From contig CAWFDX010000004.1 of assembly GCA_963814645.1 (NCBI GenBank), forward strand, positions 558,001 to 622,000: a stretch of DNA of 64,000 nt, given 5' to 3'. This document shows positions 41,232 through 50,103 of this stretch, one piece after another (within the stretch, counting starts at the first letter, position 1; every line of letters starts with the position of its first letter). Made by a program: the position numbers and the translations under genes. The DNA is from RYN-230 sp963814645 (GTDB taxonomy: Bacteria > Actinomycetota > Actinomycetes > Streptosporangiales > Streptosporangiaceae). The notes beneath the pieces are model-generated. The model saw only the letters and a list, made by a program, of their open reading frames with translations. It searched no databases and was not told the DNA's origin.

Positions 41232-44204
41232 ATGGCGCAGGCAGCCTTGGGCAGCCAGCCCGCCGAACCGCGGCTGCAACAGCTGCTGGACGGGCTCACC
41301 GCGGTACGCGGCGGGGACTTCAGCACCCGGCTGCCGCACACCGGTGACCCGCTGCTGGATGAGATCACCGACGTGTTCAACAGCATGACCGATCAGCTCG
41401 CCCTGTTCACCTCGGAGGTGACCCGGGTGGCCCGGGAGGTCGGTACCGAGGGCAAGCTCGGCGGCCAGGCCCAGGTGCCGGGGGTGGCGGGCACCTGGAA
41501 GGACCTCACCGAGTCGGTCAACGCGATGGCCGACAAGCTGACCGGGCAGGTGCGGGACATCGCCCAGGTCGCGACCGCGGTGGCCCGGGGTGATCTGAGC
41601 CAGAAGATCACCGTGGACGTCAAGGGCGAGATGCTGGCCCTCAAGGGCACCCTGAACACCATGGTCGATCAGCTGTCCGCGTTCGCCGACGAGGTGACCC
41701 GGGTGGCCCGCGAGGTGGGCACCGAGGGCCGGCTGGGCGGCCAGGCGCAGGTGCCGGGGGTGGGCGGGACCTGGCGGGACCTGACCGACTCGGTGAACTT
41801 CATGGCGGGCAACCTGACCAGCCAGGTGCGCAACATCGCACTGGTGACCACGGCGGTGGCCCAGGGTGATTTGTCCAAGAAGATCGACGTGGACGCACGG
41901 GGCGAGATCCTCGAGCTGAAGACCACGATCAACACGATGGTGGATCAGCTGTCCGCGTTCGCCGCCGAGGTCACCCGGGTGGCCCGGGAAGTGGGCAGCC
42001 TGGGCCGGCTCGGCGGGCAGGCCGAGGTGGAAGGGGTCTCCGGCACCTGGAAGCGGCTGACCGAGAACGTGAACGAGCTGGCCGGCAACCTGACCCGGCA
42101 GGTACGGGCCATCGCCGAGGTGACTAGCGCGGTGGCCACCGGGGATCTGACCAGGTCAATCTCGGTGGAGGCCGAGGGGGAGGTGGCCGAGCTCAAGGAC
42201 AACATCAATGCGATGGTGCAGTCGCTGCGCGAGACCACCCTGGCCAACCAGGAGCAGTACTGGCTGAAGACCAACCTGGCCCGGATCTCCGGTCTGCTGC
42301 AGGGACACCGGGACCTGCCCACGCTGGCCGAGCTGATCATGGATGAGCTGATCCCGCTGGTCGGCGCGCAGCACGGCGCGTTCTTCATCAAGGACGACAC
42401 CAGCGAAGGCGCCATCCTGCGGCTGATCGCCGGGTACGGGCTGCGGGTCAACCTGGCCGCGCCCAGCCAGTTCCGGTTTGGCCAGTCGCTGATCGGCCAG
42501 GTGGCCAAGACCCGCAAGCCGATCATCGTGGACGACGCGCCCCCCGACTACGTGCGGATCTCCTCCGGGCTGGGCGGCGGGGCCCCGGTCAGCCTGATCG
42601 TGCTGCCGATCGTGTTCGAGGGCCAGGTGCTCGGCGTGATCGAGGCCGGCTCGTTCAGCCGGTTCACCCAGGTGCACCAGGACTTCCTGGAGCAGCTGAT
42701 GGAGACGATCGGGGTCATCGTCAACTCGATCATCGTCAACTCGCGGACCGACCATCTGCTGCAGGAGTCGCAGCGGCTGGCCGGGGAACTGCAGGCGCGT
42801 ACCGGGGAGCTGCAGGCCCGGCAGGAGGAACTGCAGCGGTCCAACGCCGACCTGGAGGACAAGGCGGCCCAGCTGGCCCGGCAGAAGCGGGACATCGAGA
42901 TCAAGAACGCCGAGATCGAGCAGGCCCGGCAAGAGATCGAGGAACGGGCCAAGCAGCTGGACATGGCCTCGCGGTACAAGTCGCAGTTCCTGGCCAACGT
43001 CTCGCACGAGCTGCGCACCCCGCTGAACAGCCTGCTCATCCTGGCCCGGCTGCTGGCCGAGAACTCGGCCGAGAACCTGACCGTCAAGCAGGTCGAGTAC
43101 GCCAAGGTGATCCACTCGTCCGGGTCGGACCTGCTGCTGCTGATCAACGACATCCTGGACCTGTCCCGGGTCGAGGCGGGCAAGCTGGACGTGCACCCGG
43201 AGCGGTTCGCGCTGGCCGCGCTGGCTGAGGACCTGCGCACCGTGTTCGAGCCGCTGGCCGCCGAGAAGGAACTGCACTTCGCGGTGGCCGTCGCCCCGGA
43301 CGTGCCCGATGAGCTGGTCACCGACCGGCAGCGGCTCCGCCAGGTGCTGCACAACCTGCTGTCCAACGCGGTCAAGTTCACCCAGCAGGGCACGGTGGAG
43401 CTGCGGATCGGGCTGGCCGGGCCGCGCGGCGGCGGCCCGGACGACGTGGTCGCGTTCTCGGTGACCGACACCGGGATCGGCATCTCCGACGACAGTCTCA
43501 AGACCATCTTCGAGGCGTTCCAGCAGGGTGACGGCACCACCAGCCGCCGCTATGGCGGCACCGGGCTCGGGCTGGCCATCAGCCGGGAGGTCGCGGCCGT
43601 GCTCGGCGGGCGGATCACCGCGCAGAGCCGGCCGGGCAACGGCAGCACGTTCACCCTGTACCTGCCGGTGGTCTTCCGCGGCCCGGCTGACGGGCTGGCC
43701 GCCGTCGAGGAGCTGGCCAGCCCGGATGGGCTGGCCGCCGAGCCGGTGCCGGGACTGGACGGGGAGACGCTGGCCCCGGCCGTCCCGGTGGCCGAGCCCG
43801 GGGCGTACCAGCAGGTGCGCGGGAAAAAGGTGCTGATCGTGGACGACGATCTGCGGAACGCGTTCGCCATCAGCAGCGTGCTGGAGCTCTATGGGCTGTC
43901 CGTGAGCCATGCGCCGGGCGGCCGGCAGGGCATCGAGGCGCTGCGCGCCGATCCCGGCATCGACCTGGTGCTGATGGACGTGATGATGCCGGAGATGGAC
44001 GGTTACTCCACGACGGCCGCGATCCGGGAAATGGCGCAGTTCGCCGACCTGCCGGTGATCGTTGTCACCGCGCGGGCCATGCCCGGCGACCGGGACAAGG
44101 CGCTGGCCGCCGGGGCCAGCGACTACGTGACCAAGCCGGTGGACACCGACGAACTGCTCGGCTGCATCACCCGGTGGCTGGGCCCAGGTTCTGCGCCGGA
44201 CTGA
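41232..44204 (+). CDS. Soluble poly-HAMP hybrid histidine kinase (NIK1-like architecture)
   Basis: 990 residues from ATG 41232 (AGGAG 6 bases upstream). No TM segment. Residues about 20-340 are tandem HAMP units of about 92 residues, with the block VTRVAREVGTEGKLGGQAQV repeated three times and the block VAxGDLSxKI repeated three times with variation; this is the pattern of fungal group III kinases (Nik1/Os-1). Then GAF (366-520), a coiled coil, HisKA with FLANVSHELRTPLN (His near 595), HATPase with NLLSNAVKF and GTGLGLAIS, and a C-terminal receiver (VLIVDDDLRNAF, phosphoacceptor Asp in LVLMDVMMPEMDG, Lys in YVTKPVD). It is likely an osmotic or stress sensor. It is divergent from the SpoIIE phosphatase. 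Confidence 0.94.
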   Translation: MAQAALGSQPAEPRLQQLLDGLTAVRGGDFSTRLPHTGDPLLDEITDVFNSMTDQLALFTSEVTRVAREVGTEGKLGGQAQVPGVAGTWKDLTESVNAMADKLTGQVRDIAQVATAVARGDLSQKITVDVKGEMLALKGTLNTMVDQLSAFADEVTRVAREVGTEGRLGGQAQVPGVGGTWRDLTDSVNFMAGNLTSQVRNIALVTTAVAQGDLSKKIDVDARGEILELKTTINTMVDQLSAFAAEVTRVAREVGSLGRLGGQAEVEGVSGTWKRLTENVNELAGNLTRQVRAIAEVTSAVATGDLTRSISVEAEGEVAELKDNINAMVQSLRETTLANQEQYWLKTNLARISGLLQGHRDLPTLAELIMDELIPLVGAQHGAFFIKDDTSEGAILRLIAGYGLRVNLAAPSQFRFGQSLIGQVAKTRKPIIVDDAPPDYVRISSGLGGGAPVSLIVLPIVFEGQVLGVIEAGSFSRFTQVHQDFLEQLMETIGVIVNSIIVNSRTDHLLQESQRLAGELQARTGELQARQEELQRSNADLEDKAAQLARQKRDIEIKNAEIEQARQEIEERAKQLDMASRYKSQFLANVSHELRTPLNSLLILARLLAENSAENLTVKQVEYAKVIHSSGSDLLLLINDILDLSRVEAGKLDVHPERFALAALAEDLRTVFEPLAAEKELHFAVAVAPDVPDELVTDRQRLRQVLHNLLSNAVKFTQQGTVELRIGLAGPRGGGPDDVVAFSVTDTGIGISDDSLKTIFEAFQQGDGTTSRRYGGTGLGLAISREVAAVLGGRITAQSRPGNGSTFTLYLPVVFRGPADGLAAVEELASPDGLAAEPVPGLDGETLAPAVPVAEPGAYQQVRGKKVLIVDDDLRNAFAISSVLELYGLSVSHAPGGRQGIEALRADPGIDLVLMDVMMPEMDGYSTTAAIREMAQFADLPVIVVTARAMPGDRDKALAAGASDYVTKPVDTDELLGCITRWLGPGSAPD

Positions 44205-44209
44205 CTGCC

Positions 44210-44229
44210 CCAGGTCGCCGGTGACCTGG
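44210..44229 (+). terminator. Small hairpin after the hybrid kinase gene
   Basis: CCAGGTC pairs with GACCTGG around a 6-base loop, 6 bases after the stop. There is no T-run. Confidence 0.45.
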
Positions 44230-44368
44230 TCAGGAATGCGCAAAGGTCCCAGGATCGGGCGGCCAATTCCGGTACACTCCGGGCTCTTCGGTTAGCGAAC
44301 GATGTGACGCAGGCCGGTCGTCCGCCCGGAGTGCTCGGATGTGCTGCTTTTCCTGGGGCGGGTGGCTC

Positions 44369-46561
44369 ATGTTTCTTGATCTCGTGCGCGCGCTCTGCGC
44401 GGCGACCGCGGCTGTCGTACTGCCTGGGTATTTCTGGGCCGGACTGCTCCGGCCAACCGGCGGCCTGGGTGAGCGGCTTGGCTACTCGTGCGCGCTGTCG
44501 CTGTCCACCGTACCGGTCGTGGCGCTGCTGCTCGCGCGCCTGTCCGGGTCGGGGATCACGCTGTGGATCGCGATCACGTCCGCGTTGCTGGTCCTGGTCT
44601 CCGGGGCGCTGGCAGTCGCCTGGCTGGGGCCCGCAACTGGGCCATCCGGGCCCATCATGCCAGTGCCGCGCGCCATCACCGATCCGCGTGCCCTGGCCCT
44701 GCTGCTGGCCGCGTTCGTGGCCGCGCTCGTGTCCGTGCTGCATTCCACCGCCCCGCCGGGCTGGCTGATCCTGCTCATCCTCGTGCTGCTGGTGCTCGCC
44801 GCCGTGCTGGCCAGACAGCAGATTGGGGGCCGGGAGCCGGTCCCCGAGCATGCCATGGCCAGCGGGGCCGCGGCCGGCCGGGAGCCGGGCTATGGCGACG
44901 TGGGCACCGGGGAGCCGGGTCATGGCGACGTGGCCGGCCGGGAGCCGGGCGATGGCGACGAGGCCGCCAGGGAAGCCCGGCAGAGCCCGGGGCCGCTGCG
45001 CGGGATTGCGCTGGCCGTCGTCCTGGTGGCCACCGCCGTGCGCGCGTACGCGCCGGTGATCCACTTCGACTGGCCGTCGATCCGCGGGCTCGACCACTTC
45101 TCGCACGCCGTGATGGCCGAGCAGATGCTGAGCCACGGCTCCTACCGGAGTTACCTGATCTACCCACCCGGGTTCCCGACGATCAGCGCGGTGCTGGCCC
45201 GGCTGTCCGGCCTGCCCCCGCTGACCTTGTTCGCCGTCACCGCACCCGCACTTCTGGTGCTGTCTGCCCTGGCCGCCTACGTGCTGGCCACCCGGCTGTG
45301 GGGGTGGGGGTACGGGATCGCGGCGGCAGCCCTGGCCGGGCTGGTGCTGCAGGGTGCCTATGGCAGCCTCGCCGACGGACGGTATCCCGACCTGACCAGT
45401 GCCTACTTCCTGATCACGATGGGCATTGCCGCCTTGCTGGCGCTCTACGCCTCGCCGTCCCCGCGCTCCGCTGCCCTGGCCGCGGTCCTCGGCGCTGCTC
45501 CCGTCTTGTATCACCAGGTCGCCACGTTGTACGAAGTGCTGCTGGTGGTACTGGCCGCGGTCATCTCGCTGCCCTATCTGCTGTATCTGCGGCGCCGCCA
45601 CGATGCCCGCGTGGTGGCGGCCGGGCTCGCCGGGCTTATCGTGCTCGCGACCTGCTACGGCTGGTATACGTACGGCGTCGGCTGGCCCATAGTCAGCAAC
45701 TCCGCGTCATCCAAAGCTGTGTCCATAGTGCTCGGCAGCCAGCCAGCGCCGAGCGCTGGGCACCTGATCTTCGCGGTCAGCGCGCCAGTCCTCTGGCTCG
45801 GCGTCCTCGGGCTGGCCCTGCTCGCGGTCATGCTCCGGTACGAGCGCAGGCCGGGGCCCGTGCTCGCGGCCGTAACGCTGATCGTCTGGTGCCTGGTGAT
45901 GTACGTCGGCAGCCGGACCCCCGCCGATGGCTTCCCGCAGCGGTTCGAGCGTGACCTCGGTGCGCCACTGTCGGTAGCGGGCGCGCTGGCCGCGGGTGTC
46001 CTGCTCAAATCGGCCTGGCTGTCCTATCGCCGGGTCGGCCTGCCCAGGGTCTCCATTGCCCTGTGCATGTCGGCGATCGTCCCAGCGGTGCTCGCGGCCG
46101 GGGTGATCACGACCCGGCAGCTCCATTCGGAAGCCCAGCCGGCCAAGCTGCTGCGCCCGGCTGCGGTGGCGGCGGGTGCCTGGCTCAGCGCGCACAACTC
46201 CGGCGGCACGATCGTGTCCACGCCTATGAACCAGGGGATTACCGAACGGTCCGTCCTGGCCATGGGCGATTACACCGGGCTTATGTACTACAGCCCGGGG
46301 AAAGAGCGCACGGCGCGCTCGCTGCCAGCCTCCGGGGTGCAGCCGCTGATCGACTCGCAGCATGTACTGGAGGATCCGGTCAGCTGCGCTGCCGCCATGG
46401 CGATCATCCGCGATGATATCCGGTTCGTCGTGCTGTACCGGGACAACGACCATGATGCCGACCTGGTCGGCTTCCAGGCCGACGCGGCGCGGTACCGGCG
46501 CGTCTTCGAAAACCAGGCCGTGGTTATCTACGCGCCACGGTCGGCGCCCTGCGCCGGGTAA
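44369..46561 (+). CDS. Large multi-TM membrane protein, possible GT-C glycosyltransferase
   Basis: 730 residues from ATG 44369 (a longer start at 44339 is possible). About 14 TM helices are seen. Between TM5 and TM6 is a soluble, repeat-rich loop (REPGYGDV units). IHFDWPSIRGLDHFSHAVMAEQML after that loop is an acidic, His-containing extracytoplasmic segment at the place where GT-C enzymes bind their lipid-linked donor, followed by YLIYPPGFPTISAVL. The C-terminal 150 residues form an extracytoplasmic domain. I do not recognise a specific family. Actinobacterial arabinan/mannan or teichoic-acid-type polymer synthesis is a guess. Confidence 0.75.
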   Translation: MFLDLVRALCAATAAVVLPGYFWAGLLRPTGGLGERLGYSCALSLSTVPVVALLLARLSGSGITLWIAITSALLVLVSGALAVAWLGPATGPSGPIMPVPRAITDPRALALLLAAFVAALVSVLHSTAPPGWLILLILVLLVLAAVLARQQIGGREPVPEHAMASGAAAGREPGYGDVGTGEPGHGDVAGREPGDGDEAAREARQSPGPLRGIALAVVLVATAVRAYAPVIHFDWPSIRGLDHFSHAVMAEQMLSHGSYRSYLIYPPGFPTISAVLARLSGLPPLTLFAVTAPALLVLSALAAYVLATRLWGWGYGIAAAALAGLVLQGAYGSLADGRYPDLTSAYFLITMGIAALLALYASPSPRSAALAAVLGAAPVLYHQVATLYEVLLVVLAAVISLPYLLYLRRRHDARVVAAGLAGLIVLATCYGWYTYGVGWPIVSNSASSKAVSIVLGSQPAPSAGHLIFAVSAPVLWLGVLGLALLAVMLRYERRPGPVLAAVTLIVWCLVMYVGSRTPADGFPQRFERDLGAPLSVAGALAAGVLLKSAWLSYRRVGLPRVSIALCMSAIVPAVLAAGVITTRQLHSEAQPAKLLRPAAVAAGAWLSAHNSGGTIVSTPMNQGITERSVLAMGDYTGLMYYSPGKERTARSLPASGVQPLIDSQHVLEDPVSCAAAMAIIRDDIRFVVLYRDNDHDADLVGFQADAARYRRVFENQAVVIYAPRSAPCAG
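44881..44970 (+). repeat. Three 30-bp tandem repeats in the membrane protein gene
   Basis: GGAGCCGGGCTATGGCGACG-type units occur at 44881, 44911 and 44941. They encode a ten-residue unit (R/G-E-P-G-x-G-D-V/E) in a loop between TM helices. Confidence 0.85.
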
Positions 46562-46575
46562 CTATCACCCGCCCG

Positions 46576-47640
46576 TTACGCCGCGGCCTGGGCGGTGCCC
46601 GCCCGCCGGGTTCCCTGGCCAGGTGGCAGCAGCAGGCAGCTGTCACCGAACTCATGCCACAGGTAGCCGGCCTGTTCCGCCTCCCGGTAGGCCGCCTGGA
46701 CCAGGCTGGTCCCGGCCACCGCGGTGAGCAGGTCCAGATGGGAGGCGCCCTCGTCGTGCCAGCCGGTGATCAGGCCGGTGACCACCCGGGCCGGCCGGGC
46801 CGGGCCGATGACCAGTTCGGTCAGCCCGCTGCTGGCCCGCACCCGGCCGCCGTGCAGCGCGGCGCTTTCCAGCGCCCGGGTGCTGGTCGTGCCGACCGCC
46901 ACCACCCGGCGCCCGGCGTCGCGAGTCACGTTCACCAGGTCCGCCGTGGCCGGCGGCACCGAGAACCATTCCGGCAGCGGTGCCTCACCGGTTTCCAGCG
47001 ACGCCACCCCGGCGTGCAGCGTCACCGTGGCCAGCAGCACTCCGGCCGAGATCAGGTCGGTGACCAGTTCCGGGGTAAACGGCCGGGCCGCGCTGGGCAT
47101 CTCGGCGCTGCCGGGAGTGCGGGCGAACACGGTCTGGTAGGCGGACAGCGGCCACGGGTCCGGCACGTAGCCATAGCGGACCGGCCGGCCATGCCCGGCC
47201 TCCAGCGCGGCGACGTCCCCGGCCACCGCCGCGGCCCACATCCGGGACCCGGCCTGGCCCTGGCCGGCCAGCACACGCCCGGGGAAGGCGTGCAGCAGGG
47301 TGACCGTGGCGTCGCCGGGCAGGCTGATCGTCTCGCCCGCGGCCGCGTCGGCCACCCGGCCGAGGGCCGGTTCCCCGGTGCGCAGCTCCACCAGCCAGCT
47401 CCCGTCGGCCAGCCGGCCGGACCAGTGCACCAGCACCGGGCGGCCATCGCCGCGCCGGCCGGGCACGGCCGCGGCCACGGTAGCCGAGGTGTTCACCACC
47501 AGCAGGTCGCCCGGCTCCAGATAGCGGGGCAGGTCGGAGAACCGGGCATGCAGCATGCCGTCCGGGGTGGCGACCAGCAGCCGGACCCCGTCCCGGGCCA
47601 GGCCGCGCGCCTCCGGCGGGGCACCCGCCGGCCGCCTCAT
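46576..47640 (-). CDS. queA: QueA-like S-adenosylmethionine:tRNA ribosyltransferase-isomerase family protein
   Basis: 354 residues. Family blocks are PGDLLVVNTSATVAAAVPG, YGYVPDPWPLSAYQTVFARTPGSAEMPSAARPFT, TLHAGVASLETGE and VVAVGTTSTRALES. QueA transfers ribose from SAM to preQ1 in tRNA to give epoxyqueuosine. No other queuosine genes are visible, and this divergent actinobacterial subgroup may do something else. It is coupled by ATGA to the SDR gene, and both lie behind a SoxR-type promoter. Confidence 0.85.
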   Translation of the reverse strand: MRRPAGAPPEARGLARDGVRLLVATPDGMLHARFSDLPRYLEPGDLLVVNTSATVAAAVPGRRGDGRPVLVHWSGRLADGSWLVELRTGEPALGRVADAAAGETISLPGDATVTLLHAFPGRVLAGQGQAGSRMWAAAVAGDVAALEAGHGRPVRYGYVPDPWPLSAYQTVFARTPGSAEMPSAARPFTPELVTDLISAGVLLATVTLHAGVASLETGEAPLPEWFSVPPATADLVNVTRDAGRRVVAVGTTSTRALESAALHGGRVRASSGLTELVIGPARPARVVTGLITGWHDEGASHLDLLTAVAGTSLVQAAYREAEQAGYLWHEFGDSCLLLPPGQGTRRAGTAQAAA

Positions 47641-48329
47641 CGCGGCACCACCGGCACGCTGAGGTCGCTGGCCCGGTAGCGCCCGCTGGGCGGCCGCTCG
47701 GTGATCAGCCGGAGCAGGGCCGCCGCGGCCACCTCCGGCTCCGGCCGGTCCGAGATGTCCTCCCCGGGGAAGGCCTGCTGGTGCAGGTCGGTGCGCATGT
47801 CACCGGGGTCGAACGCGTAGCAGCGCAGGTCCGGCTGCTCGGCGGCCAGGATGACGGTGAGCTGGTCCAGGGCCGCCTTGGCCGAGCCGTAGCCGCCCCA
47901 CCCGGTGTAGGCCTCGGTGGCCGCGTCGGAACTCACGTTGACGATCGCGCCGGCCGCTGCGGTCAGCGGGCCGGCCAGCAACTGGATGAGGGCCAGCGGG
48001 GCGAACACGTTGGCCGCGTAGACGCGCCTCAGCTCGTCCAGCGGGTAGCTGCACAGCTCTGGCTGCGGGCTGGGGCCGAGCCGGCTGGCGTTGTTGACCA
48101 GCAGGTCGAGGCGGCCCATCCGGTGCACCTCGGCGGCCAGATTGACACGGTGCGCCGGGTCGGTCACGTCACCGGGCAGCACGGTCACGCCGGGCAGCCC
48201 GTACATCGCATTGGCCAGCGGGCCGGGCCGCCGGGCGTCGACCACGAGGGACCAGCCGCGCTCGGCCAGGGCGTGCGCGATCGCGCGGCCCAGGCCCATG
48301 GATGCACCTGTGATCACGGCAGTAGGCAT
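47637..48329 (-). CDS. Short-chain dehydrogenase/reductase
   Basis: 230 residues. The NAD(P)-binding TAVITGASMGLGRAIAHALAERG (TGxxxGxG) lies at the N-terminus, NNAS follows at LDLLVNNASRLG, catalytic Ser is in AIVNVSSDAA and the YxxxK pair in YGSAKAALD. The substrate is unknown. It is the first gene of a two-gene unit with queA, preceded by a SoxR-like promoter, so a redox-cycling quinone or similar compound is a reasonable inference. Confidence 0.88.
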   Translation of the reverse strand: MPTAVITGASMGLGRAIAHALAERGWSLVVDARRPGPLANAMYGLPGVTVLPGDVTDPAHRVNLAAEVHRMGRLDLLVNNASRLGPSPQPELCSYPLDELRRVYAANVFAPLALIQLLAGPLTAAAGAIVNVSSDAATEAYTGWGGYGSAKAALDQLTVILAAEQPDLRCYAFDPGDMRTDLHQQAFPGEDISDRPEPEVAAAALLRLITERPPSGRYRASDLSVPVVPR

Positions 48330-48358
48330 CTGCGTCTCCAGATCTGTCGGCTGCTGCC

Positions 48359-48389
48359 ATACTGATAGTTGAAGTCAACTTCATGTCAA
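48359..48389 (-). promoter_or_regulatory. SoxR-type promoter with operator in a 19-bp spacer
   Basis: On the minus strand TTGACA (48389-48384) and CAGTAT (48364-48359) are separated by exactly 19 bases. The spacer holds TGAAGT-TG-ACTTCA (48383-48370), a perfect 6-bp dyad. In the E. coli soxS promoter the operator TCAAGTTAACTTGA sits at the same place in a 19-bp spacer. It faces the SDR-queA unit. Confidence 0.75.
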
Positions 48390-48427
48390 GCTGCGTTCCG
48401 AGGTGGCCGGACTGGAGAGGGCCCTGG

Positions 48428-48910
48428 ATGCACACCACCGACCTGCTCAGCGTCGGCGAGATCTCCCGGCGCAGCGGATTCGCCGAGTCGGCCATCCGGT
48501 ATTACGAGCGACTCGGCCTGCTGGCTGCGTCCCGCACCGCGGGCGGGCAGCGCCGCTTCGAGCGCAGCACGCTGCGCCGGCTGGCGTTCATCCGGGCGGC
48601 CCGGAACGTCGGGCTCAGCCTGACCGAGGTGGCCGGCGCACTGGACTCGCTGCCGGCCGGCCGCACGCCCACCCGGGCCGACTGGACCCGGCTGTCCCGC
48701 GGCTGGCGGGAACGGCTGGACGAGCAGATCGACGCGCTGGTGGCGCTGCGCGACGGGCTCGACTCGTGTATCGGCTGCGGCTGCCTGTCCCTGCAGCGGT
48801 GCGCCATCTCCAACCCCGGCGACACCGCCCGTTCCGGCGGTCCCGGCGCCGCCTACCTGCCCGCGGGCCTGCGCCGGGAGGACAGCCGGCTGGCCGGCCC
48901 GCTCGCCTAG
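48428..48910 (+). CDS. soxR: Redox-sensitive transcriptional activator SoxR
   Basis: 160 residues from ATG 48428. The MerR-type winged HTH is LLSVGEISRRSGFAESAIRYYERLGLL. The [2Fe-2S] cluster ligands, diagnostic of SoxR, are CIGCGCLSLQRC near residue 120. A dimerisation helix lies between. In actinobacteria SoxR responds to redox-active compounds such as endogenous quinones and activates oxidoreductases and efflux pumps. The divergent SDR gene with a SoxR-like box is its probable target; the protein may also control itself. Confidence 0.95.
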   Translation: MHTTDLLSVGEISRRSGFAESAIRYYERLGLLAASRTAGGQRRFERSTLRRLAFIRAARNVGLSLTEVAGALDSLPAGRTPTRADWTRLSRGWRERLDEQIDALVALRDGLDSCIGCGCLSLQRCAISNPGDTARSGGPGAAYLPAGLRREDSRLAGPLA

Positions 48911-49014
48911 CCCGCCCGCCTGGCCCGGTCCACCTGCCCGGCTTGCTCGGCCTGCCCGGCCTGCCAGTCCGGCCCGGTCCGCCCGCCTGGCCCCGGTCCG
49001 CCCGCCTGGCCCGG
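48911..49014. repeat. GC-rich direct repeats between soxR and the recombinase-like gene
   Basis: CGGTCCGCCCGCCTGGCCC occurs at 48975 and 48994. A related copy lies at about 48913-48931. No gene is seen. Confidence 0.6.
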
Positions 49015-49887
49015 TCAGTGAGCCTGGGCGCGGGCCAGCCGGTCGGCCTGCTGGAGCTGATGCAGCGTCCAGCCACGCCCGGCCGGGTCCAGCGGCGCCG
49101 TCGCGGCGGTGAACAGCTCGGCCGCGCGGCGGTAGGACATCCTGGCCCGCCCGGTCACCGGGCACCGGTCAGCCCGGGCGGTATGCCCCGGTGCCCGGCG
49201 ATCGGTGACGAACACCGGGCCTTCGGGCCGCCCGGCCACCAGCCAGCGGAGCAGGTTGGTGGTGCGAGACGCCGTCCAGCCGATCCAGGTTCCGGGCTGG
49301 GCGGTGGCCACCCGGCCGCGCCCGTGGCCCAGATCGAGGCCGCCGATGTCCAGGCTGAGCAGGTCGGCGGCGGGCGCGCCGGTGTCGTAGAGCAACTGCC
49401 AGAACGCGTGCTCGCGCAGTCCGGTGCGCAGCCCGAACAGCTGGCTGACCTGGTCGGCGGTGAGCGGGCCCTGAGCGGGCCGGGGGCCGGGGAGGTGGCG
49501 CAGACCGGCGGTCGGGTCGCCATGGATCCACCGCTGGTCCTGCCACCAGGCCACCGCGCCGCGGAGCGCGGAGAGCTCGCGGTTGACGGTGCGGGTCCCG
49601 GCCGTGGCGGCCCGGTCCTCGACCGCCGCGGTAAGCCGGCGGCCTGCGCCGGGCTCATCGAGCAGCGCGAGCGGGACGATGGGCGGCGCGCCGCGGCGGC
49701 CGGTGCCGCGCGGTGTCGGCTTCCCGACCAGCGGCCAGGCCCAGCTGGCCAGCGAGATCCGGTACACCCGGCGGGACGCCGCGCTGAGCCCGGCCTGGCC
49801 CAGGTAACGGTCGGCCGCCGCCGAGTATTCGACCGGAGGCGGGCCGGGGTCCGTCCGGGGCGGAGTGGCGGGCAGCAGCTGGCGCAC
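49015..49887 (-). pseudogene. Degenerate tyrosine recombinase (phage-integrase-like), active site lost
   Basis: 290 residues. The N-terminal core-binding (SAM-like) domain is recognisable (EYSAAADRYLGQAGLSAASRRVYRISLASW, RTVNRELSALRGAVAWW). The catalytic domain is not intact: the first Arg region reads GAPAADLLSLDI instead of A-R-x-E-E-L/V, and the C-terminus ends as WTLHQLQQADRLARAQAH where family members have HxLRH followed by a region with the nucleophile Tyr. So at least Arg, His and Tyr are missing. It may be a relic of a mobile element. Three copies of CGCAGTAAATGC flank its upstream region. Confidence 0.7.
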
Positions 49888-49915
49888 CCGGCCAGCTTAA
49901 TACTGCCGTCGTTCT

Positions 49916-50081
49916 GCATTTACTGCGGAAGTGGCTCTCAAAGATTACCAAGTCAGCCATTTAAATTGGCATCGAGGCTGTTCCGGTGGCATCGTGGCAG
50001 GGTGATAAAGAATTTCCACGGAGATTACCGGAAGCGCAGTAAATGCAGAGCCAAAAGAGTCAGGTTGACCGCAGTAAATGC
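49916..50081. repeat. Three copies of CGCAGTAAATGC between a recombinase relic and an MFS gene
   Basis: Copy 1 (49916-49928) is inverted; copies 2 (50035-50046) and 3 (50069-50081) are direct and 35 bases apart. Two copies extend to CCGCAGTAAATGC. The stretch 49888-50103 is unusually AT-rich and holds no gene. The sites look like regulator or recombinase binding sites. Confidence 0.7.
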
Positions 50082-50103
50082 GCACACGGGCGCCATTATC
50101 AAA

